From: Glycomyces paridis
Lineage (GTDB): Bacteria; Actinomycetota; Actinomycetes; Mycobacteriales; Micromonosporaceae
Direction of reading: 5' to 3'
DNA length: 48,468 bases
NCBI RefSeq assembly: GCF_004912155.1
Contig: NZ_STGX01000004.1
Span: 135,307-183,774 of the forward strand
Shown here: positions 1 to 7,600 of the stretch, in pieces
How the letters are laid out: every line of letters begins with the position of its first letter
How positions within the stretch are numbered: the first letter of the stretch is position 1
Position numbers and translations under genes: made by a program
The notes under the pieces: model-generated
Databases searched by the model: none
The model's input: only the letters and a program-made list of their open reading frames with translations
What the model was told of the DNA's origin: nothing

Positions 1-477
1 ACGTGCAAGGCGGCTCGGGGTGCGGCGACGGGCTCGGGCCCGGCTGCGGCACGGGCGCTGGCTCGGTTCGGGCTGCGGGGCCAACGGCGCGGGGTCGGAG
101 ACCGGCTCGGGCGGGGGCGGCTGGCGGTCCGGTGCGGGCTCGGTCGGGCGCGGCGAGGCAAAGCAGTGCGGGGCGAGGTGGAGCGTCCGGGCTGCCGGGC
201 CGACCCCCGAGGTCGGGTGTGTCGGCAGTGCGGAGCCCCCGGATCAAATGTGGCTCGGGGGTGCGACGTTCGGGGCCGGTTGGGCGCGTGCGAATCCCGG
301 GGTCGGGTGTGTCGGTGCACAGGTCCCCCCGTTGCAAGAGCGGCTCGGGGTGCGACGTTCGGGGCGGCCCGGAGGCCGCCCCGAATGCGGGTGTTGTTCA
401 AGTTGCGGGCCGGTGGGCGAGGGCACCGGTCGGGCGGTGCATGCGTCCCGAGCCGGTCGGCGGCCGGGCCGTCGCGG
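1..477. other. GC-rich non-coding stretch with imperfect repeats
   Basis: No credible gene is seen here; the open frames look like by-products of extreme GC content and lack ribosome sites. The stretch holds two imperfect direct copies of a roughly 90-bp unit starting near 209 and 299. Each contains GGTCGGGTGTGTCGG followed about 45 bp later by GTGCGACGTTCGGGG. A partial related string (GGCTCGGGGTGCG) also occurs near 12. The right-hand end carries the probable terminator of clpB. Confidence 0.4.
361..382 (-). terminator. Hairpin downstream of clpB
   Basis: A perfect 9-bp inverted repeat (GGGGCGGCC, loop CGGA plus one base context, GGCCGCCCC) lies about 95 bp past the clpB stop on the minus strand. 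It has no T tract, which is common for actinobacterial terminators, so the call rests on the stem and its position only. Confidence 0.4.
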
Positions 478-3081
478 CTACTCCTTGGTGACGGTGAGCT
501 TGTCTCCCTGGTCGCTGGTGCCCACTTTGACAGTGTCGCCGTCGACGATCTTGCCTTCGAGGAGTTCGCGGGAGAGGGGGTCGCCGATGGCGGTCTGGAT
601 GAGGCGGCGCAGGGGGCGGGCGCCGTAGACGGGGTCGAAGCCGCGGTCGGCGAGCCAGGACTTGGCGGCGTCGTCGACTTCGAGCTTGAGACGGCGGGTC
701 TCCATGCGGTGTTCCAGGAAGCGCAGCTGGACTTCGACGATCGCCTTGAGCTGGTCGTGCTCGAGGGCGTGGAAGATGACGATGTCGTCGAGGCGGTTGA
801 GGAACTCGGGCTTGAAGTGGCTGCGGATCGCGGCCATGACCTGGTCGCGCTTCGCGGTGTCCTCGAGGAGCGGGTCCGTGAGGGCGTGGGAGCCGAGGTT
901 CGAGGTCATGATGAGGATGACGTTACGGAAGTCGACGGTGCGGCCCTGGCCGTCGGTGAGACGGCCGTCGTCCAACACCTGCAGGAGCGTGTCGAAGACG
1001 CGCGGGTGGGCCTTCTCGACCTCGTCGAGGAGGACCACGGAGTAGGGACGGCGTCGGACGGGCTCGGTGAGCTGGCCGCCCTCCTCGTAGCCGACGTATC
1101 CGGGCGGGGCGCCGATGAGGCGGGCGACCGAGTGCTGCTCGGTGTACTCCCCCATGTCGATGCGGATCATGGCCCGGTCGTCGTCGAACATGAACTGCGC
1201 CAGAGCCTTCGCGAGCTCGGTCTTGCCGACGCCGGTGGGCCCGGCGAAGATGAAGGAGCCGGTGGGGCGGTTGGGGTCGGACAGGCCGGCCCTGGCGCGG
1301 CGGAGGGCGTCGGAGACGACGGTGACCGCTTCGAGCTGGCCGACGACGCGTTCGCCGAGGACCTCTTCGGCGTGGAGGAGCTTGTGGGTCTCGGACTCCT
1401 GGAGGCGGCCCGCGGGAATGCCGGTCCAGGCCGAGACGACGTCGGCGATCTCGTCGGCGTCGATCTCCTCCTTGAGCATCGGCTGGTGGGCCGGGTCGGC
1501 GTCGGCGCCCGCGAGTTCGGTCTCGGCCTCGGTGAGCTGCTGTTCGAGTTCGGGGATGCGGCCGTAGCGCAGCTGCGCGGCCTTCTCCAGGTCGTATTCG
1601 CGTTCGGCGCGCTCGGCCTGGGTCCTGAGGTCGTCGAGTTCCTCCTTCAGCTCCGAGACCTTGCCGATGCGGCCCTTCTCGGACTCCCACTGGCGCGAGA
1701 GCACGGCGAGGCGCTCGCGCTCGTCGGCGAGTTCGCGCTGGAGCGAGGCGAGGCGCTCGGCGGAGGCCGGGTCGGCGGTCTCGTTCTGGAGGGCGGTCTC
1801 CTCGATCTCGAGGCGGCGCACGGCACGCTCGATGGTGTCGATCTCCTCGGGGCGCGAGTCGATCTCGATGCGCAGGCGGCTGGCGGCCTCGTCCACGAGG
1901 TCGATGGCCTTGTCGGGGAGCCGGCGGTCGGGGAGGTAGCGGGCCGAGAGCTGGGCGGCGGCGACCAGCGCGGAGTCGGTGATGCGCACGCCGTGGTGGA
2001 CCTCGTAGCGCTCCTTGAGGCCGCGCAGGATCGCGACGGTGTCCTCTATGGTCGGTTCGCCGACGAAGACCTGCTGGAAGCGCCGTTCGAGGGCGGCGTC
2101 CTTCTCGATGTGCTCGCGGTACTCGTTGAGGGTGGTGGCGCCGATCATGTGGAGTTCGCCGCGGGCGAGGGCGGGCTTGAGCATGTTCCCGGCGTCGAGC
2201 GAGCCTTCGGACTTGCCGGCGCCGACCATGGTGTGGAGCTCGTCGATGAAGGGGATGATCTCGCCGTCGGAGGACTTGATCTCTTCCATGACGGACTTGA
2301 AGCGCTCCTCGAACTGGCCGCGGTACTGGGCGCCGGCGATCATGCTGGCGAGGTCGAGGAGGATGACGCGGCGGTCGCGCAGGGACTCGGGGACGTCGCC
2401 TGCGACGATGCGCTGGGCGAGGCCCTCGACGATGGCGGTCTTGCCGACGCCGGGTTCGCCGATGAGGACCGGGTTGTTCTTGGTGCGGCGGGACAGGACC
2501 TGGACGACGCGGCGGATCTCGGTGTCGCGGCCGATCACCGGGTCCACTTTGCCCGACCTGGCGGTCTCGGTGAGGTCGACGCCGTACTTCTCCAGGGCCT
2601 TGTAGCCCTGCTCAGGGTCGGAGGAGGAGATCTTGCGGTCGCCGCCGCGCAGGGTCGGGAACGCGGAGATGAGCAACTTCGCAGTGGCTCCCTGCTCGGC
2701 GAGGTGGGTGCCGACCTCGCCGCCCGCCTGGGCGAGGCCCGCGAGGAGGTGCTCGGTGGAGACGTACTCGTCGCCGTAGTCGGTGGCGATCTTGTCGGCG
2801 GCGTTGATGGCGCGCAGGGCGTCGCGGGCCATGGACGGCTCGGAGACGGAGGGCCCGGACGCGGAGGGCAGCTCGTCGATGCGGCGCTCGGTCTCGGCGG
2901 AGACGGTGCCGGGGGTGGCGCCGACGAGCTGGAGGAGGCCTGGGGCGGTGGAGCCGTCGACGGTGAGGAGCGCGTCGAGGACGTGCCAGGGTTCGACGGC
3001 CGGGTTGCCGTTCGCGGCGGCGGTGCGCGCGGCCTGGGAGATGACTTCGCGGCTCTTGGTGGTCAGGCGGTTGACGTCCAC
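478..3081 (-). CDS. clpB: ATP-dependent disaggregase ClpB
   Basis: This is the Hsp100 chaperone that, with DnaK, pulls polypeptides out of aggregates in the cytoplasm. The 867-residue length is normal for the family. A Clp N domain (about 1-150) is followed by NBD1 with Walker A GEPGVGKT near 208-215 and Walker B FIDELH near 278, a coiled-coil middle domain (about 400-520), and NBD2 with Walker A GPTGVGKT near 612 and [12 protein letters not shown] after it. The frame is open further upstream, but I place the start at the GTG preceding DVNRLTTKS because AAGGAG lies 9 nt ahead of it and homologues begin at this point. A HAIR-type inverted repeat 62 bp upstream predicts HspR repression. The gene is transcribed in the same direction as the BRCT and flotillin genes but has its own control region. 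Confidence 0.96.
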   Translation of the reverse strand: MDVNRLTTKSREVISQAARTAAANGNPAVEPWHVLDALLTVDGSTAPGLLQLVGATPGTVSAETERRIDELPSASGPSVSEPSMARDALRAINAADKIATDYGDEYVSTEHLLAGLAQAGGEVGTHLAEQGATAKLLISAFPTLRGGDRKISSSDPEQGYKALEKYGVDLTETARSGKVDPVIGRDTEIRRVVQVLSRRTKNNPVLIGEPGVGKTAIVEGLAQRIVAGDVPESLRDRRVILLDLASMIAGAQYRGQFEERFKSVMEEIKSSDGEIIPFIDELHTMVGAGKSEGSLDAGNMLKPALARGELHMIGATTLNEYREHIEKDAALERRFQQVFVGEPTIEDTVAILRGLKERYEVHHGVRITDSALVAAAQLSARYLPDRRLPDKAIDLVDEAASRLRIEIDSRPEEIDTIERAVRRLEIEETALQNETADPASAERLASLQRELADERERLAVLSRQWESEKGRIGKVSELKEELDDLRTQAERAEREYDLEKAAQLRYGRIPELEQQLTEAETELAGADADPAHQPMLKEEIDADEIADVVSAWTGIPAGRLQESETHKLLHAEEVLGERVVGQLEAVTVVSDALRRARAGLSDPNRPTGSFIFAGPTGVGKTELAKALAQFMFDDDRAMIRIDMGEYTEQHSVARLIGAPPGYVGYEEGGQLTEPVRRRPYSVVLLDEVEKAHPRVFDTLLQVLDDGRLTDGQGRTVDFRNVILIMTSNLGSHALTDPLLEDTAKRDQVMAAIRSHFKPEFLNRLDDIVIFHALEHDQLKAIVEVQLRFLEHRMETRRLKLEVDDAAKSWLADRGFDPVYGARPLRRLIQTAIGDPLSRELLEGKIVDGDTVKVGTSDQGDKLTVTKE

Positions 3082-3142
3082 GGTCTCCGTGCTCCTTCGC
3101 GCTTCGGGTTTCAAGGCCGGCCGAGCTGCCGCGGGCGACCCG

Positions 3143-3167
3143 AACTTGAGTCTAACCGGCTCAAGTT
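3143..3167 (-). promoter_or_regulatory. HAIR element (HspR operator) of clpB
   Basis: The sequence contains AACTTGAG, nine bases, then CTCAAGTT, a perfect 8-bp inverted repeat. Read as CTTGAGT-N7-GCTCAAG it matches the actinobacterial HAIR consensus CTTGAGT-N7-ACTCAAG at 13 of 14 positions. HspR binds HAIR to repress dnaK and clpB operons in Streptomyces and Mycobacterium. The site lies 62-86 bp upstream of the clpB GTG, exactly where such control is expected. Confidence 0.85.
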
Positions 3168-3242
3168 TCGGCGGCGAGCCGATTCGGTTCGCCTACAGCG
3201 TAAAGCCCCGGCCCTGCGGGCCCTGGACTTTCGCGGGCGCGG

Positions 3243-3812
3243 TCACCGGTCGGCGGCCAGCGCCTCCGGCGTCGCTCCCGCGGCGAGCATCTCGGTCCTC
3301 CACCGCCTGATCGCGAAGTAGAGGGCCGACTCGGCGGCGGCGAAGTCCCAGCGGTGGTCCTGGCGCCTGGTGCGCCTGCCGCCGCGCATGAGGAAGACCA
3401 GCCAGCGCCCGTCCTCGTCGACGAGGCACCAGGCGTCGTCGCGGATCTCGCCGATGCTGAAGCGGGCGGTGCCGACGCCGAGCGACCGGATGCGCTCCTC
3501 GACCGGGATGCGCTCGCGCGCGAAGTACTCCTGGAGGGGCGCGTTCGCCTTCGCGCCGTCCGGGTGGGCGCGGTACTCCTCTTCGACCAGCAGGCGGAGC
3601 ACATGCGCGCACGCCTCGTGCTCGTCGGCGAAGCGGCCCACGGCGGTCATGCGGCCTTCGAACTTGGGGCAGACGACCCAGGCCTGGCCGTCGGGGATGA
3701 CGGCGACGGCGTCGCGCCGCGCGACGCTGATCGAGTAGTGGGCGCTGCCGTAGCCCTTCGCGGCCAGGCGCGCGGGCAGGGAGGCGATGGTGAGCGGACC
3801 GGTCAACGTCAC
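3243..3812 (-). CDS. Hypothetical protein, 189 residues
   Basis: I do not recognise a family. The protein is soluble, with mixed charge, several Trp and Cys residues (AWVVCPKFEG near 45, DDAWCLVDEDGRW near 126-138) and an Arg-rich patch GGRRTRRQDHRWDF near 144-157. There is no signal peptide or membrane helix. GTG at 3812 gives the longest form, but the GGAGGTGA ribosome site overlaps that GTG, so translation may begin two codons later at a TTG, with better spacing. It lies between the BRCT gene and clpB on the same strand and is separated from the BRCT gene by a strong hairpin, so it is probably transcribed independently or at reduced level. Confidence 0.7.
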   Translation of the reverse strand: MTLTGPLTIASLPARLAAKGYGSAHYSISVARRDAVAVIPDGQAWVVCPKFEGRMTAVGRFADEHEACAHVLRLLVEEEYRAHPDGAKANAPLQEYFARERIPVEERIRSLGVGTARFSIGEIRDDAWCLVDEDGRWLVFLMRGGRRTRRQDHRWDFAAAESALYFAIRRWRTEMLAAGATPEALAADR

Positions 3813-3852
3813 CTCCGGGGAAGGCCGAACCGTGCCGATCGTATCGGGGCCG

Positions 3853-3897
3853 GACGAGCGCAGGTCCCCGGCCGTGGGCCGGGGACCTGCGCTCGTC
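3853..3897 (-). terminator. 21-bp perfect hairpin after the BRCT gene
   Basis: A perfect 21-bp stem (left arm 3853-3873, right arm 3877-3897) closes a 3-nt GTG loop. It begins 9 nt beyond the stop of the BRCT gene on the minus strand. No U tract follows. The length and perfection of the stem make a transcription terminator or mRNA 3'-end stabiliser the likely role. Confidence 0.75.
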
Positions 3898-3905
3898 GTG
3901 GCGGG

Positions 3906-4580
3906 TTACTTCTTGGCGCCGGTGAGGCCGAAGATCGACTTGATCTTGGCGAACAGGCCCGGCTTGGACTTGTCGGCGGCGTCGGACTCGATCTCGGGGG
4001 CCTCGGCCTGGGCGGGGACGGCCTTCTCCGGGTCGGCGGCGGCCGCTTCGGGCTCGTCGATCGCCTCGGCGACCGGCTTCGCCTCCTCGAGCTCCGGCTC
4101 GGGTTCGGCGACCGCTTCGGCGACCGGCTCGGCGGCGGGCTCGGGCTCCGTCTCCACCGCGGTCTCGGCGACCGGTTCGGGCTCGGGCTCGACCTTGACG
4201 GTCTCGGTCTCCTCGACCGAGCTCACCGCCGGCTCCGGTTCCGGTTCGGGCGCCGCCTCGACGGCCGCCGCGGCGGTCTCGGCCGGGGGCGTCTCGAGTT
4301 CGGCCTCGACGACCTCCTCCACCTCGTCCTCGGCTCCGGCCACCAGCAGCGCCTTGAACTCCTCGAAGGAGAGCACCGGGACCCCGGCCTCCTCGGCCTT
4401 CTTCACGCGGGCCTCGGTGGGCTTGACGGTGTCGTCCACGACCAGGTGCGTCACGGTCTTGGTGAACTGTTTGGCGAGCGCGACATCGGCGTCGGACTCC
4501 GCGATGAGTCGAGCCGTCTCGGCATCCGGGCCGGTGCCCAGGACGATGATCCGGACCTTGTCTCCCGTCTTCGTCGGCAC
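3906..4580 (-). CDS. Single-BRCT protein with long acidic tail
   Basis: The first roughly 90 residues resemble a BRCT fold: IIVLGTGPDAET, then THLVVDDTVKPTEARVKKAE and GVPVLSFEEFKALL, which fits the usual order of phospho-pocket region, buried hydrophobics and final helix. From about 95 to 200 the chain is almost only Ala, Glu, Pro and Val (EPEPEP blocks). It ends in a basic amphipathic segment KPGLFAKIKSIFGLTGAKK. I chose the GTG at 4580 because GGGAGG sits 5 nt upstream; the 30 extra codons further upstream have no ribosome site. BRCT domains usually bind phosphopeptides or DNA ends. It lies just downstream of the giant 'DNA repair ATPase' gene, so a joint role is plausible but inferred. 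Confidence 0.75.
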   Translation of the reverse strand: MPTKTGDKVRIIVLGTGPDAETARLIAESDADVALAKQFTKTVTHLVVDDTVKPTEARVKKAEEAGVPVLSFEEFKALLVAGAEDEVEEVVEAELETPPAETAAAAVEAAPEPEPEPAVSSVEETETVKVEPEPEPVAETAVETEPEPAAEPVAEAVAEPEPELEEAKPVAEAIDEPEAAAADPEKAVPAQAEAPEIESDAADKSKPGLFAKIKSIFGLTGAKK

Positions 4581-4608
4581 GGGGACCTCCCTTGTTCGGT
4601 GGTATGCG

Positions 4609-4637
4609 GCTGTAGGGGCACTACGGCTACGCGCCAA
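4609..4637 (-). promoter_or_regulatory. Candidate promoter of the BRCT gene
   Basis: On the minus strand TTGGCG (4632-4637) and TACAGC (4609-4614) are separated by 17 bp, a fair match to the vegetative sigma consensus. This gives a short leader of about 25 nt before the GTG at 4580. The -35 box directly touches a 16-bp palindrome. Confidence 0.4.
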
Positions 4638-4653
4638 GCTTTTGATCAAAAGC
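4638..4653. promoter_or_regulatory. 16-bp perfect palindrome, possible operator
   Basis: GCTTTTGATCAAAAGC is a perfect palindrome and the most AT-rich spot in the 113-bp gap between the ATPase stop and the BRCT start. It abuts the candidate -35 box, a position typical for a dimeric regulator. It could also act as a weak terminator of the ATPase transcript, because it reads as a stem with terminal T and A runs. Confidence 0.45.
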
Positions 4654-4693
4654 GTACCGGGTGGTCGCACCGGGTTCGTTCAGCGGAGAGACT

Positions 4694-7600
4694 TTACTCC
4701 GGACGGATCGCGCTCCTTTGTTGCAGGACGGTTTCGATGCCCGCCACGCGGTCGGAGAGCAAGGTGATGGCCCCGACGGCTCTCGACATTGGATCGTCGG
4801 CCGACCCGCCGAGGGTGCGCTCGCGGGCGAACGCCTCCTTGACGGCCGTCCACCGCGCCGCCCGCTCCTCGGTGAGCCGCCCTCGGAGTTCGGCGAGTTT
4901 GAGGAGGTTCGCCTCCGCGCCGGAGGCGAGGGTCTGGGCCTCGCCCGCGTAGTGGTCGTCGATGACCGCTTCCAGCTCGTCGTCGTTCATGACGGGGACG
5001 ACGCGCTCGGTCAGGCGGTTCATGTTTCGGTAGGAGCCCTGGAGCAGGAACGGCGGTTCGGTGCGCGCGGCCTCGTCGGTCGCCGCCGAGGCGATGTAGG
5101 CGAGGTTGTTGCCCAGGACGGTGCGCTGGATGTGGACGAGCTTGCGCAGCACCGACAGGACCTGGTCGAGCTCCCCGGCCGAGTACGGGTGGTGCAGGCC
5201 GTCGGGGGCGGCGGTCGGGTCGCCCGAGGCGAGGCGGATGAGGAGGTGGACGTCGGCCCGCTCGCGCCCGGCCAGCGGCGCCGTCACCTTGTTCGAGGTG
5301 AGCGCGTTCTCGATGTAGGACTGGGCGAACACCTGGTCCCTGCCGGAGAGGACGTCGCCGAGGTTCCACACGTCGGCGCGGTTGGCGAGCATGTCCGGGA
5401 TGCGGAAGCGCTGGCCCGCCTCGGTGTAGGGGTTGCCGGCCATGCAGACCGCGAAGCGCTTCCCGCGCAGGTCGTAGGTGCGGGTGCGGCCGTTCCAGAC
5501 GCCCTCCATCTTCCGCTGCGCGTCGCACAGCGAGATGAACTTCTGGAGCAGCTCGGGGTTGGTGTGCTGGATGTCGTCGAGGTAGAGCAGGACGTTGTTG
5601 CCCGCTTCGAGCGCGAAGTTGATCTTCTCGACCTCGGCGCGCGCGGTCGCGTTCGGCGCGTCGGCCGGGTCCACGGACACGGTCTCGTGGCCGAGCGCCG
5701 GGCCGTTCACCTTGACCAGGAGCATTCCGAGCCGGTCGGCGACGTACTCCATGAGGGTCGTCTTGCCGTAGCCGGGCGGGGAGATGAGCATGAGCATCCC
5801 CGACTGGTCGGTGCGCCGGCCCTCGCCCGCGCCCGCGCCGATCTGCTTGGCGAGGTTCGAGCCGATGAGCGGCAGGTACACGTCGTCGATGAGCTGGTTG
5901 CGGACGAACCCGGCCATCGTCTTGGGCTTGAACTCGTCGACGCGCAGCGTGCGGCGGTGCGCGGCGATGATCTCGGCCCGGCGGCGCTGGTAGGCGCGGT
6001 AGCCGGGCTGCACGTCGCGGCGGAAGCGGCCGGTGCGCGCGAGGAACTCGTCCAGACGCAGCGCCAGGACCCGGTTCTCGACCCGCGGGTGGGTGCCGAG
6101 CAGGCCGGTGACCGAGGCGGTGAGCTCGGCGTCCACGTCGTACCCGTCGACCGAGCCGATGAGCAGGGCGATCGCCTCGGGGAGGTCGGAGCGGTCGAAG
6201 CGGCCGTCGTCGCTGGCCGAGAGGAACGCGTCGAGCCAGTTCCAGGCCAGGCCCCATTTGAGGAGGACGCTCTCGGGCCGGTCGCCCGGCGTGTCGCTCT
6301 CGACGGCGCGCAGGTCCGCGTCGAGCCCGGCCTGCGCGGTCGGTCCGATGTGGCTCTCGAAGGCCGCCAGGAGCGCGCGGGCGCGGCCCGAGGCCGCGAA
6401 GGCGCCGGTCGCGGCCAGTTCCTCCACAAGGTACTCGGCGGCGACGCGGTCGTCGGCGCTGAGCGGGTACTGCGGGTGGGCGGCGAGGCGGGCGGCCTCG
6501 CCGAAGCGGGCGAGGCTCGCCTGGACGTCCTGGACCAGCCCGGTCATGACGTCGGCGCGCCCGAAGGTGTCGCGGACCTTGGCGAGCGAGCGGGCCTGCG
6601 CGGCCCAGACCGACTGGCGCTCCTTGTCGGCGGCGGCGAACTCGCCCCAGAACAGGCGCGCGAGCGCGCGTTCGGCGCCGGGGTAGCGGAGCGTCCCGGC
6701 GGCGTTGTAGAGGCGCAGGGCCTCGGTGAGGATCGCGGCGGCGTCGGCGTCGTGGACGCCGCGCTCGTAGCCCTCGTCGTAGCGTTCGGCCGCGGCGGCG
6801 GAGACGAAGCGCGGCAGGTCGGCCTCGGCGGCGAGCGCGGCGGGGCCGTGCTCGGCGAGGAGGGCGGCGGCGAGGTGCTCGGCGCGGTAGACCTCGGGGT
6901 TCTCCGAGGCGAGGAACTGGCTCCAGTAGGGCCGCGTGTCGGCGAAGGCGGGGTCGTCGACGACGTGGCGGTAGTCGGTGCCGGTGAGGGAGAACGCGAG
7001 GTGCTCGCCGGAGGGCACGAGGGTGAGGTCCAGCGGCTGGGTGTTGACGGGGATGCGGTGCTCGCCGAACTTGATGGCGTCGCCGTCGAAGAGGTCGAGG
7101 CGGTCGGTGAGGGCGCGCCCGGCCTCGGCGCGCGCCGCGGCGATGCGGCCGGCGATCTCCTCGGCGCGGACGGTGTCGTCGAGGCCGCGGAGCTCCTCGA
7201 TGACCTTGCGGAGGCGCTCGACCATCGGGTCGGTCGCGAAGTACGTGTTGACCTCGTCCAGTGAGGACAGCGAGGCGGTGCGGCGGGCGACGGCCTCGAG
7301 GATGCGGTCGGCGGAGGCCGCGAGCTGCTCGGCTCGGCGGGCGGCCTCGTCGAGGAGGTGCTGCTTGCGCGAGGAGAACGCCTCGTAGACGTCGGTGCGC
7401 TTGTCGGCGAGCTGCGTGAGGAACTCGTCGAAGTCGGCGAAGCGCGTCTCGAGGTTCTCGACGGTGAGCAGGAGACGCCCCAGCTGCTCGTCGCAGGCGG
7501 CGGGCGTGTCGGCGGCGCTGATCGCGGCGGTGACGGACTGGCCGAGGAGGGCGAACTCGGCGGCGAACTCGGCGCGGCCCTCGCCGACGGCGAGTTCGCG

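Noticed and set aside
166..3321. Very long open frame on the plus strand across clpB
   Set aside because: It is the GC-driven shadow of clpB, full of Val/Gly/Glu/Asp repeats, without ribosome site or recognisable domain. Similar shadows at 4661-7264, 7358-10189 and 9835-12219 (plus) and 12991-15672 (minus) were dropped for the same reason.
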